DNA of 54,418 bases from Hymenobacter sp. ISL-91 (lineage in GTDB: Bacteria; Bacteroidota; Bacteroidia; Cytophagales; Hymenobacteraceae), in NCBI RefSeq assembly GCF_018613725.1, contig NZ_JAGGPS010000026.1, forward strand, positions 149,760 through 204,177, given 5' to 3'. The position numbers and the translations under genes are program-made. Positions 42,356 through 50,591 of this stretch are shown here, in pieces (within the stretch, counting starts at the first letter, position 1; every line of letters starts with the position of its first letter). The notes under the pieces are model-generated. The model was not told the DNA's origin. It did not search any database and saw nothing but the letters and a program-made list of their open reading frames with translations.

Positions 42356-45300
42356 TTAGGCCAGTACGGCCGGCTCCGGCTCAGCCACCTTTTCGCTCAC
42401 CGGCTTGGCGGGCTTGTTCTTCTTCCTGCCCCCGCCCGAAAACAGCACGTACAAACCCGGAATGAGGATAACGCCGAACAGGGTGCCGATGAGCATGCCA
42501 CCGGCCGCGGCCGTGCCAATGGAGCGGTTGCCCAGCGCGCCCGCGCCGGTGGCAATGGTAAGCGGAATCAGGCCGGCCACGAAGGCGAAGCTGGTCATCA
42601 GGATGGGGCGCAGGCGGGCGTAAGCTCCTTCCACGGCCGCCTCCAGGGCCGAGAGGCCTTCCTTGCGCTTGAGCACCGCGAATTCGATGATGAGAATGGC
42701 GTTCTTACCCAGCAAACCAATCAGCATCACTAGCGAAACCTGGGCGTAGATGTTGTTTTCGAGGCCCAGCAGCTTCAGGGCCAGGAAGGCGCCGAAGATG
42801 CCGGTGGGCAGGCTCAGTAGTACCGGCAGCGGCAGTAGGAAGCTTTCGTATTGGGCCGCCAGCAGCAGATACACAAAAATGAGGACGATGCCGAACACGT
42901 ACAGCGCTTGGTTGCCGCTCAGAATCTGCTCGCGCGTCATGCCGCTCCACTGGTAGGTGTAGCCGCGGGGCAGCTCGGTGGCGGCCACTTTCTCGATGGT
43001 TGAAATCACGTCGCCCGATGAGTAGCCGGAGGCCGCATCGCCATTGATCATGGCCGAGGTGTACATGTTGTAGCGCGTGAGCTGCTCGGGGCCGTACACC
43101 CGCTCCAGCCGCACGAACGAGGAATAGGGCACCATCTCGTTGCGGTCGTTTTTAACGTACAGTTTCAGTACGTCCTCGGGCTTGGTGCGGAAGCTGGGGT
43201 CGGCCTGCACCATCACCTTGTACATCTGGCCGAAGCGGATGAAGTTGGAGGCGTAAAACGAGCCCATCAGCGTCTGGAGCGTGCTCATCGCCTTATCCAC
43301 GGTCACGCCCTTTTTGGCGGCCTGGTCCTGGTCCACATGAATCAGGTACTGCGGGAAGCTGGCGTCGAAGCCGGTGAAGGCCGAGCCGATGGCCGGCGAC
43401 TGGCGCAGGGCGGCCACGAACTCCTGGCTGACTTTGGCCGTCTGCTGCAGGTCGCCGCGGCCGGTGCGGTCCAAGAGGCGCAGCTCGAAGCCGGCCGAGT
43501 TGCCGAAGCCGGGCACGGTGGGCGGCGGGAAGAACTGGATATCGGCGTCGTTGATGTCCTTGGTTTTCTCGTTGAGCTCGGCAATCAGCTCGTTTACCGA
43601 CTGCTTGCGGTCTTTCCAGGTTTTGAGGTTGATCATGGCCATGCCGTAGCTGGAGCCGGCCACCTCGTTCATCAAACTGTAGCCGGCCAGCGTCGACACC
43701 GACTCGACGGGGCCGAGGCCCGCAGCTACTTCCTCAATCTTATCCAGTACCCGCTCGGTGCGCTCCACAGTGGCACCGGGTGGGGTGGTTACGTTCACGT
43801 AAATCATGCCCTGGTCTTCGGTCGGGATGAAGCCCGAGGGCAGCACCGACTGTACGCCCCAGGTAGCCAGGCAAAAGCCAATGAGCAGGCCTACGGTGAT
43901 GACGCGGCGGTTGGCCACGTAGCGCACCAGCCGCTGGTAGCCCTGGGCCAGATTCTCGTAGCGGCGGTTGAAACCGGCGAAGAAACGGTTAATGAGGCCC
44001 TTTTTGGCCTCCTCGCCCTCGGCCATCGGCTTGAGCATGAGCGCGCACAAGGCCGGCGTCAACGTCAGCGCGTTCACGCCCGAAATCACAATGGCAATGG
44101 CCAGCGTGAGCGAAAACTGGCGGTAAAACACGCCCACCGGACCATCCATGAACGACACCGGAATAAACACGGCCGACATCACGAGGGTAATGGCCACGAT
44201 GGCCCCCCCGATTTCGCTCATGGCTTCCAAGGTGGCATCCATAGCCGAGAGGTGCTTTTCGTGCATTTTGGCGTGCACGGCCTCCACCACCACAATGGCG
44301 TTATCGACCACAATACCGATGGCCAGCACCAGCGCAAACAGCGTGAGCAGGTTGATGCTGAAGCCCAGCAGTTGCATGAAAAACAGCGTACCCACCAGCG
44401 CCACCGGCACGGCCAGGGCCGGAATCAGCGTCGAGCGCCAGTCCTGCAGAAACAGGTATACCACGATAAACACCAGCACAAAGGCCTCCAGCAGCGTGAT
44501 AAGTACGGCGTTAATGCTGGCGTCGAGGAAGCGCGACACGTCGTAAGCTACGTTGTAGGTCATGCCGGGCGGGAAGCTGGTGCCTTTTAGCTCGGCCATG
44601 CGCGTTTTCACGTTGGCAATTACCTCCGAGGCGTTGGAGCCGGGGCGCTGCTTAAGCATGATGGCGGCCGAGGGCCGGCCGTCAATCTTGGAGGTCATGC
44701 CGTAGTTGAGCACATCGAACTTGACTTCGGCCACGTCTTTGAGGCGCAGCACCGAGCCGTCGGGGTTGGCCCGCAGCACCACGTTTTCGTACTGCTTGGG
44801 CTCGAACATTTTGCCCGTATAGCGCAGCACGTACTGCAACACCTGGGCCTGCGAGCCCGAGCTTTCGCCCGAGCGGCCGGGGGCCGCCTCCACGTTCTGG
44901 GCCCGGATGGCGTCCACCACCTCGTCGGCCGACACGTTGTAGGCCACCATGCGGTCGGGTTGCAGCCACACCCGCATCGAGTACTCGCGCGAGCCCATAA
45001 TTTCGGCGAAGCCCACGCCATCAATGCGCTTGAGTTCCTGCAGCACGTTGATGTCGGCGAAGTTATAGATGAACTTCTCGCCCACCTTGGGGTCGTCGCT
45101 CATGATGTTGAGGTAGAGCAGCATGCTGTTCACCTCCTTCTCGGTGGCTACGCCGGCCTTGATAACTTCTTCGGGCAGCTCGTCGATTACCGTCTGCACC
45201 CGGTTCTGCACGTTCACGGCGGCCAGGTCGGGGTCGGTGCCCACCTCAAAAAACACGGTAATCAGCGTCGTGCCGCTGTTCGAGTTCACCGACTGAATGT

Positions 45301-45529
45301 AGGTCATGCCCGGCACACCGTTGATGGCCCGCTCCAGCGGCGTAGCCACGGCCTTGGCCAGCACCTCCGAGTTGGCGCCGGTGTACTTGGCCGTCACCGT
45401 CACCGAGGGCGGCACGATGTCGGGGAACTGGGTGATGGGCAGCGTAAACAGCGCCAGCCCGCCCAGCAGGGTAATAAACAGCGAAATAACCAGCGACAAA
45501 ACCGGCCGGCGAATGAAGAGTGCGAGCAT
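42356..45529 (-). CDS. RND multidrug efflux permease (HAE-1, AcrB-like)
   Basis: A 1057-residue inner-membrane proton-driven pump. It starts MLALFIRRPVLSLVISLFITLLGGLALFTLPITQFPDIVPPSV, typical of HAE-1 permeases. TM4 carries IGIVVD409-N410-AIVVVEAV, where AcrB has the proton-relay pair D407-D408; the second Asp is Asn here. The TM10 lysine is kept (LIGLLGKNAILIIEFAVL). Two large periplasmic loops are present. Substrates cannot be told; drugs, dyes or lipids are typical. It is preceded by a 37-bp perfect hairpin that separates it from the adaptor gene. Confidence 0.95.
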   Translation of the reverse strand: MLALFIRRPVLSLVISLFITLLGGLALFTLPITQFPDIVPPSVTVTAKYTGANSEVLAKAVATPLERAINGVPGMTYIQSVNSNSGTTLITVFFEVGTDPDLAAVNVQNRVQTVIDELPEEVIKAGVATEKEVNSMLLYLNIMSDDPKVGEKFIYNFADINVLQELKRIDGVGFAEIMGSREYSMRVWLQPDRMVAYNVSADEVVDAIRAQNVEAAPGRSGESSGSQAQVLQYVLRYTGKMFEPKQYENVVLRANPDGSVLRLKDVAEVKFDVLNYGMTSKIDGRPSAAIMLKQRPGSNASEVIANVKTRMAELKGTSFPPGMTYNVAYDVSRFLDASINAVLITLLEAFVLVFIVVYLFLQDWRSTLIPALAVPVALVGTLFFMQLLGFSINLLTLFALVLAIGIVVDNAIVVVEAVHAKMHEKHLSAMDATLEAMSEIGGAIVAITLVMSAVFIPVSFMDGPVGVFYRQFSLTLAIAIVISGVNALTLTPALCALMLKPMAEGEEAKKGLINRFFAGFNRRYENLAQGYQRLVRYVANRRVITVGLLIGFCLATWGVQSVLPSGFIPTEDQGMIYVNVTTPPGATVERTERVLDKIEEVAAGLGPVESVSTLAGYSLMNEVAGSSYGMAMINLKTWKDRKQSVNELIAELNEKTKDINDADIQFFPPPTVPGFGNSAGFELRLLDRTGRGDLQQTAKVSQEFVAALRQSPAIGSAFTGFDASFPQYLIHVDQDQAAKKGVTVDKAMSTLQTLMGSFYASNFIRFGQMYKVMVQADPSFRTKPEDVLKLYVKNDRNEMVPYSSFVRLERVYGPEQLTRYNMYTSAMINGDAASGYSSGDVISTIEKVAATELPRGYTYQWSGMTREQILSGNQALYVFGIVLIFVYLLLAAQYESFLLPLPVLLSLPTGIFGAFLALKLLGLENNIYAQVSLVMLIGLLGKNAILIIEFAVLKRKEGLSALEAAVEGAYARLRPILMTSFAFVAGLIPLTIATGAGALGNRSIGTAAAGGMLIGTLFGVILIPGLYVLFSGGGRKKNKPAKPVSEKVAEPEPAVLA

Positions 45530-45579
45530 TAAGGTTAGGTATTAGGGCTTAGGGGCTTAGGGCTTAGTAGTGAGACATG

Positions 45580-45668
45580 AGAAGTGAGACATGAGTAGTG
45601 AGAGGAGAACGTCATTCAGAGCGGAGCGAAGAATGACGTTCTCCTCTCACTACTCATGTCTCACTTCT
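45580..45668. repeat. Perfect 37-bp hairpin inside the RND operon
   Basis: Arms 45580-45616 and 45632-45668 are exact reverse complements, with a 15-base loop (CAGAGCGGAGCGAAG). The core AACGTCATT / AATGACGTT belongs to the GTCATTC family. It lies between the adaptor stop (45674) and the pump start (45529), so the operon mRNA must contain it. Confidence 0.92.
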
Positions 45669-45673
45669 CTCCT

Positions 45674-46816
45674 CTACCGGTTCAGCGCCTGCTTCATGGT
45701 AATCAGGCGGGGTTTGATAACGGCGCCGTCGCGCAGCTCCTGGATGCCTTCGTACACCACTTTGTCGCCGGGTTGGAGGCCGGATTTCACCACGTAAAAG
45801 TCGGAGAGGCGCGCCTCGGGCTCGAAAGCCTGCTGGCTTACTTTGCCGCCTTTGCCCAGCAGGTACACGTAGTTCTTGTCCTGCACCTCAAACACCGATT
45901 TCTGGGGCACCAGCACGGCGTCTTTCACGGTGTTGGTGAGCAGTACCTTGCCCGTAGCACCATGGCGCAGCAGAAACTTCGGGTTTTCGAAGCGGGCCCG
46001 GAAAGCAATGGAGCCGGTGTTGGGCGCAAACTGCGACTCAACGGTTTCTACCTTGCCCTGCACCGGGTAAGTGCTGCCATCGGCCAGAATGAGCGTGGCC
46101 ACGTTGGTAGCGCGGGCCGAGTCCTGGCGGCGGGTTTTCACGTACTCCAGGTACTCGGCCTCCGACACGTTGAAATAGGCGAAGATGTCGCGGGCGTCGG
46201 AGAGAGACGTGAGCAGGGTGCCGTCCTCAATTACGCTGCCTTTCTTAAGCGGAATGCGGTTGATAACGCCATCAAACGGCGCTTTTACCAGCGTGTACGA
46301 CAGGTCGAGGCTGGCCTGGGCCTGGGCCGAAAGCTGCTGCTGCACGGCGGCCTGGGCGGCATTCAGCTTGGCACGGGCCACATCGAGCTCGGTTTTGGAG
46401 ATGATGTTTTTGCTTACCAGCAGTTGCACGCGCTCCACTTCCAGCTGGGCCACCCGGGCATCGGCGCGGGCACTGCCCAGGGCCGCCTTGGCCTGGCTGA
46501 CGCGGCTGCGGTACTCGGTATCGTTGAGGCGGAAAAGCGGCTGACCCCTGCGCACGGTCTGGCCCTCGTCCACGTAAATTTCTTCCAGAAAACCTTCCAC
46601 CCGGCCCCGGATTTCGACGTTGCGCACGGCCTGAATATCGGCTACGTAGGCGTGGGTGAGCACCGTGTCGCGGGCATTAAGGGCTGTTACCAGAATTTCG
46701 GGCAGCGTGTCTTTTTTGGGCGTATCGGCCTGGGTGTCGGCCCCGCAACCAGTCAGCGAAGCGGCGCAAATTGGCAGCAGCAACCAACGGAAACGGGAGA
46801 GCAGGGGCAAGGGCAT
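45674..46816 (-). CDS. RND periplasmic adaptor lipoprotein (AcrA-like)
   Basis: A 380-residue membrane-fusion protein with lipobox SLTGC (C24). The barrel-sandwich half-motif VEIRGRVEGFLEEIYVDEGQTVRRGQPLFRLND is followed by a coiled-coil hairpin (SRVSQAKAALGSARADARVAQLEVERVQLL) and the second half-motif (AQASLDLSYTLVKAPFDGVINRIPLKKGSVIEDGTLLTSLSD). The start at 46816 is chosen for its lipoprotein signal. It is the first gene of the efflux operon. No divergent TetR-type regulator is adjacent. Confidence 0.94.
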   Translation of the reverse strand: MPLPLLSRFRWLLLPICAASLTGCGADTQADTPKKDTLPEILVTALNARDTVLTHAYVADIQAVRNVEIRGRVEGFLEEIYVDEGQTVRRGQPLFRLNDTEYRSRVSQAKAALGSARADARVAQLEVERVQLLVSKNIISKTELDVARAKLNAAQAAVQQQLSAQAQASLDLSYTLVKAPFDGVINRIPLKKGSVIEDGTLLTSLSDARDIFAYFNVSEAEYLEYVKTRRQDSARATNVATLILADGSTYPVQGKVETVESQFAPNTGSIAFRARFENPKFLLRHGATGKVLLTNTVKDAVLVPQKSVFEVQDKNYVYLLGKGGKVSQQAFEPEARLSDFYVVKSGLQPGDKVVYEGIQELRDGAVIKPRLITMKQALNR

Positions 46817-47276
46817 TGGGCGGTAGTTGGAGACGAAAGAAGTGCGTCGGAAGGCAGCCCGACGGCACAAAAGTCGGTTTACTGGATTAGGGTCAGGTTA
46901 AGGCTACATTAAAAAGCGTTAATGCCTCCTGCACCCGCCCCTGCGGCTCCGGCACTCAATCCTGCCCCGGCAAATAGCGCCGCGCCCACTCTTGCGGCCC
47001 ACTACCGAAACCGGAGTATGCGTCTGTAGGGACAGGCGCAACAGTGCTGATTATCAGATTATAAGAGGAATAGTCGCTATTCGTCAGCAAGGCCCCGGCA
47101 CCTGGTTGGCCAACGTGGCCCGCACCAGCCCGCGCCGGGCATACCTACCCGGCCGGAACCAAGCCGGAAGCCAAAATGTGCCGCCGGACTGGCAGCGGAT
47201 TAAAATTCATTTCAGGAAGCCGTAAGCCCGCCAAGGCTCCTGCCGAGGCTTGCCCGCCGGACCGGACTGAGGGGCG
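46817..47276. other. Gene-free region upstream of the RND operon
   Basis: About 460 bases between the efflux operon start and the Imm51-like gene. Short open frames exist but none has a convincing start or composition. A degenerate GACTTTTG box (minus strand, near 46870) could be the efflux -7 element. I see no RNA structure or repeat. Confidence 0.4.
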
Positions 47277-47651
47277 CTACTCGAAAAAATCGGTGGGGTC
47301 GGCCTGGGCCAGATACTTGCTTAGCGCACCCAAATCGGCAAACACAGGCTGCACCAATGCCAGCAGCCGCGCCGTGGCGGCCGGCCCGTCGGTATAGGCC
47401 CGAAAAATCTCGCCCGCACCGGCCAGTTCCACATGGTCGAGCAGTTCGGGGTCGTGCTCCTCCAGTATGGTTTCGATGTGCTCGGCCCAGCTGGCCCCGC
47501 CGCCGCCAAAGCCGTAGCGCTCAAACACCACGTAGTACTCGTCCATCTCCGAAAGGTCGACCAGCAGGCGCTGCTGCCGCTCAGGCGTCCTCAGTTCCGA
47601 CGGAACCTCGGTGAGCAGGAAGGGGTGGGTGTCGGGGGACGTTGTGGGCAT
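47277..47651 (-). CDS. Imm51-like small acidic protein
   Basis: A 124-residue acidic cytoplasmic protein. The segment YYVVFERYGFGGGGASWAEHIETILEEHDPELLDHVELAGAGEIFRAYTDG resembles the Imm51 immunity family (G-x-G-x-S-W ... pEl ... aGxFxa). No toxin gene or polymorphic-toxin repeat is adjacent, so it would be an orphan immunity protein if the call is right. The rest of the chain gives no motif. It might instead be a general Imm51-fold housekeeping protein. Confidence 0.6.
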   Translation of the reverse strand: MPTTSPDTHPFLLTEVPSELRTPERQQRLLVDLSEMDEYYVVFERYGFGGGGASWAEHIETILEEHDPELLDHVELAGAGEIFRAYTDGPAATARLLALVQPVFADLGALSKYLAQADPTDFFE

Positions 47652-47770
47652 AGGGCCGCAAGGTACGGCAGGATGGCGGGCTATGTGTTAGGCCGCAGCG
47701 CAGGTTTTAAGGGCCAGAAACCATGAGGTCTTTTTGACGCAGTGGAAACCTGCGCAAAGAAAAACAGTCG

Positions 47771-47811
47771 TGTCGTAAACATACGGCATAAAATGTCGTA
47801 TGTTTACGACA
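47771..47811 (+). promoter_or_regulatory. Double palindromic operator of arsR
   Basis: Arms TGTCGTAAACATACG (47771-47785) and CGTATGTTTACGACA (47797-47811) are a perfect 15-bp inverted repeat with an 11-base spacer. Each arm is itself near-palindromic on the pattern GTCGTA-N4-TACGRC. It ends 19 bases before the arsR ATG, so bound ArsR could block the promoter. Confidence 0.82.
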
Positions 47812-47830
47812 TAGTTACTTGGTTCTCCTT

Positions 47831-48181
47831 ATGACATACGCCAAAACCGCCGCCTTCACCGCCGAGCAGCAGCAGCTGGCCCGGTTGGCCAAAGCCCTGG
47901 CCCATCCGGCGCGAGTGGCCATCATCCAGCTACTGGCCAGCAAGCACACCTGCATTTCGGGCGATATTGCCGCCGAGCTGCCACTCTCGCGCACCACCGT
48001 TTTCCAGCACCTGCAGGAGCTTAAGGCCCTGGACCTGATTCGTGGTGAAATCGACGGGCTCACGGTCTGCTACTGCCTCAATACCGAGCTGCTGCTCCAG
48101 GTACAGCAGCAGTTCACCGTTTTCTTCGCGGCTGCCACTACCGGCGCGGCCTGCGGCCCGAACGATGGTTGCGCGTGCTAA
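47831..48181 (+). CDS. arsR: ArsR-family arsenic-responsive repressor
   Basis: A 116-residue winged-helix repressor (ALAHPARVAIIQLLASKHTCISGDIAAELPLSRTTVFQHLQELKALDLIRGE). The classical ELCVCDL arsenic site of E. coli ArsR is absent: only C41 lies near that helix. Further cysteines are C80 and C82, and a C-terminal tail A-C108-G-P-N-D-G-C114-A-C116, which suggests a different metalloid site, comparable in layout to the C-terminal type known in AfArsR. It should repress the ars genes downstream and release DNA on binding arsenite. The start at 47831 is the ATG nearest the operator. Confidence 0.9.
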   Translation: MTYAKTAAFTAEQQQLARLAKALAHPARVAIIQLLASKHTCISGDIAAELPLSRTTVFQHLQELKALDLIRGEIDGLTVCYCLNTELLLQVQQQFTVFFAAATTGAACGPNDGCAC

Positions 48182-48186
48182 CAGAG

Positions 48187-48294
48187 CGTCATTCTGAGCG
48201 CAGCGAAGAATCTCACGTGCAGTGGTAACCCACTGATTAGAAATGTGCTCCAACGAGTTCAAGCGTCATTCTGCGTTGCGCTCTGAATGACGTT
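48187..48294. repeat. REP-like palindrome between arsR and DUF6428
   Basis: CGTCATTCTGAGCGCAGCGA (from 48187) and, further on, GCGCTCTGAATGACGTT (to 48294) form an imperfect inverted repeat of the GTCATTCTGAGC family, with a second partial arm CGTCATTCTGCG. Confidence 0.7.
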
Positions 48295-48337
48295 CCTTCA
48301 ACTATTCAACCCACTCTTTTTCCTAATTCATTCAATC

Positions 48338-48799
48338 ATGAATATTTCTGACATGAAGCAGGCCCTGATGGGGCTCAGCGCCGTGAATTTCCGCCTGCCC
48401 ACCGGCGAATACCTGCCCCCGCATTTCCACGTTACCGAAGTAGGCCTGGTCAGCAAGCACTTCATTGATTGCGGCGGGGTGGAGCGTCGCGAAACGGTGG
48501 CCAACTTCCAGCTCTGGGAGGCCGGCGACTACGACCACCGGCTGGCTCCCCAGAAGTTCCTGCACATCCTCAATCTGTCGGACAAGATTCTGGGCAGCGA
48601 GGAGTTAGCCATCGAAGTGGAGTACCAGCAGGCCACCATCGGCAAGTTCGGCCTCACCTTCGACGGCACCGATTTTGTGCTTACGGCCAAGCAAACCGCC
48701 TGCCTGGCCCAGGACGCCTGCGGCATCCCCGACGCTCAGCAAATAGCCCTGCCGCAGCTGCAAATGGCGGCCTGCACGCCCGGCGGCGGGTGCTGCTAA
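48338..48799 (+). CDS. DUF6428 family protein of the ars cluster
   Basis: A 153-residue protein of the DUF6428 family. The N-terminal LPTGEYLPPHFHVTEVGLVSKHFIDCGG holds two histidines and C45, a possible metal site. FQLWEAGDYDHRLAPQKFLHIL follows. C122 and C128 come later, and the C-terminus is A-C146-T-P-G-G-G-C152-C153, parallel to the Cys tail of the ArsR encoded upstream. It lies between arsR and the ACR3 pump gene on the same strand. I infer a metalloid-binding or chaperone role; biochemical function is not established as far as I know. Confidence 0.8.
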   Translation: MNISDMKQALMGLSAVNFRLPTGEYLPPHFHVTEVGLVSKHFIDCGGVERRETVANFQLWEAGDYDHRLAPQKFLHILNLSDKILGSEELAIEVEYQQATIGKFGLTFDGTDFVLTAKQTACLAQDACGIPDAQQIALPQLQMAACTPGGGCC

Positions 48800-48892
48800 G
48801 CCTTGGCATACCCGCTGTAATGGCCCATCGCGTCGCTACAGGGGGTAAATGGCCGTCGATACCGCTTTAAGTTCTTCTTTCTCCCTGTCTTC

Positions 48893-49990
48893 TTGACTTC
48901 GCACCCATCCATCCCGGCCGCCCCGGCCTCCGCTGTGCTGGCTGAAAAAAAGCTTTCGGGCCTCGACCGGGGCCTCACGCTCTGGATATTGCTGGCCATG
49001 CTGTTGGGCGTGGGCCTGGGCTACTTGGTGCCCGGCTTCAACGACGCGGTGAACTACTTTTCGGTGGGCACCGTGAACGTGCCACTGGCCATTGGGCTAA
49101 TACTGATGATGTACCCGCCGCTGGCCAAAGTCAAGTACGAGCAGTTGCCCATGGTATTTCGCAACACGCGCATTATCGGGCTCTCGTTGGTGCTCAACTG
49201 GGTGGTGGGGCCGCTGCTCATGTTTGGGCTGGCCATTTGGCTGCTGCCCGACAAACCCGAGTACATGATGGGCCTGATTCTTATCGGTATTGCCCGCTGC
49301 ATTGCCATGGTGCTGGTGTGGAACGATTTGGCCGACGGCAGCCGCGAGTACGCGGCCGGGTTGGTGACGCTTAATTCCCTGTTTCAGGTGCTGTTTTATG
49401 CGGTGCTGGCTTGGCTGTTTATCACGGTGCTGCCGCCGTATTTCGGGCTGAAAGGCTACATCGTCAATATCGGCATCTGGGATATTGCCCAGAGCGTGCT
49501 GGTTTACCTGGGCATCCCGTTTGCGGCCGGGTTCCTGTCGCGTCTGGTGCTGCGCCGGCTTAAGGGCGACGCCTGGTACGAGCAGGTGTACCTCCCGGCC
49601 ATCAGCCCGATAACGCTGGTGGCGCTGCTGCTGACGATTGTGGTCATGTTCAGCCTCAAAGGCGAAACCATTGTGCAGGTGCCGCTCGATGTGCTGCGTA
49701 TTGCCCTGCCGCTGGCGCTGTACTTCGGCATCATGTTCGTGCTCAGCTTCGCGGCCGGTAAGTGGCTGGGGGCCGATTATGCCGAAAATGCCAGCATTGC
49801 CTTCACCGCCACCGGCAACAACTTCGAGCTGGCCATTGCCGTGGCTATCGGGGTGTTCGGGCTGAACTCGGGCCAGGCGTTTGCCGGCGTTATCGGTCCG
49901 CTGATTGAAGTGCCGGCCCTGATTGCGCTGGTGAATGTGGCTTTCTGGTTTCGCCGCCGTTGGTACGGCGGCAAAACGGCAGCGGCATAA
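48893..49990 (+). CDS. acr3: ACR3-type arsenite efflux transporter
   Basis: A 365-residue inner-membrane arsenite permease of the ACR3/BASS family. About ten hydrophobic helices are visible, with the hallmark [42 protein letters not shown], whose cysteine is needed for transport in the family. The start is inferred to be TTG at 48893, because the nearest ATG (48998) would remove the conserved N-terminus. It exports As(III) using the proton-motive force. It lies 93 bases after the DUF6428 gene. Confidence 0.92.
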   Translation: MTSHPSIPAAPASAVLAEKKLSGLDRGLTLWILLAMLLGVGLGYLVPGFNDAVNYFSVGTVNVPLAIGLILMMYPPLAKVKYEQLPMVFRNTRIIGLSLVLNWVVGPLLMFGLAIWLLPDKPEYMMGLILIGIARCIAMVLVWNDLADGSREYAAGLVTLNSLFQVLFYAVLAWLFITVLPPYFGLKGYIVNIGIWDIAQSVLVYLGIPFAAGFLSRLVLRRLKGDAWYEQVYLPAISPITLVALLLTIVVMFSLKGETIVQVPLDVLRIALPLALYFGIMFVLSFAAGKWLGADYAENASIAFTATGNNFELAIAVAIGVFGLNSGQAFAGVIGPLIEVPALIALVNVAFWFRRRWYGGKTAAA

Positions 49991-50020
49991 GCTGCTGCCT
50001 CTGGGTTTACGCAGAACGGC

Positions 50021-50104
50021 TGTAGCACGAAGCTCCAGCTTCGCGCACCATTGAACGGCCGCGTTTGGCAATCAGCAACGGCACGCGAAGCCGGAGCTTC
50101 GCTA
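50021..50104. repeat. CGAAGCTCCAGCTTCG-type repeat
   Basis: TAGCACGAAGCTCCAGCTTC (from 50023) and GCGAAGCCGGAGCTTCGCTA form an imperfect inverted repeat of nested AAGCTxxAGCTT words. It lies between acr3 and arsC. A related copy is at 54345-54398. Confidence 0.75.
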
Positions 50105-50154
50105 TCCTTCGATTCGCGCTCCAAATTCTCACTTCTTATCGCTCATTTCTGATT

Positions 50155-50586
50155 ATGGAAAGCAAGAAAAACGTGCTGGTGCTCTGTACCGGCAACTCCT
50201 GCCGCAGCCAGCTGTTGCACGGCTACCTCGAACAACTATTGGGCGAACGGGCCGCCGTGTACAGCGCCGGCGTGGAAGTGCACGGCCTTAACCCCCGCGC
50301 CGTGCGCGTGATGGCCGAGGACGGCCTGGACATCAGCCACCACACCAGCAACCACTTAGACGAGTACGCGGCCGTGCCCTTCGATTACGTGCTGACTGTG
50401 TGCGACCATGCCCAGGAAGTGTGCCCGGTGTTCCCGTCTACGGCCCAGAAACGCCACCACAACTTCCCCGACCCCGCCAAAGCTACCGGCACCGAAGAAG
50501 AAATCAGCCAGCAGTTTCGCCAGGTGCGCGACCAGGTAAAGGCCTACGCCCACGATTTCGCCCGGACCGAATTCTCCATTACCTGA
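50155..50586 (+). CDS. arsC: Thioredoxin-dependent arsenate reductase (LMW-PTP fold)
   Basis: A 143-residue arsenate reductase. The P-loop is C-T-G-N-S-C-R-S (C11-S18), and the redox cysteine pair is C82-D-H-A-Q-E-V-C89 with the mobile loop between. DPAKATG is the aspartate loop. It reduces As(V) to As(III), using thioredoxin, for export by the ACR3 pump. The start at 50155 is the ATG nearest the P-loop. It is followed five bases later by the ArsO-like gene, so the two are co-transcribed. Confidence 0.92.
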   Translation: MESKKNVLVLCTGNSCRSQLLHGYLEQLLGERAAVYSAGVEVHGLNPRAVRVMAEDGLDISHHTSNHLDEYAAVPFDYVLTVCDHAQEVCPVFPSTAQKRHHNFPDPAKATGTEEEISQQFRQVRDQVKAYAHDFARTEFSIT

Positions 50587-50591
50587 CGCCT

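Noticed and set aside
46992..47225. Short plus-strand frame upstream of the Imm51-like gene
   Set aside because: No conserved motif, signal peptide or promoter; composition is random-like.
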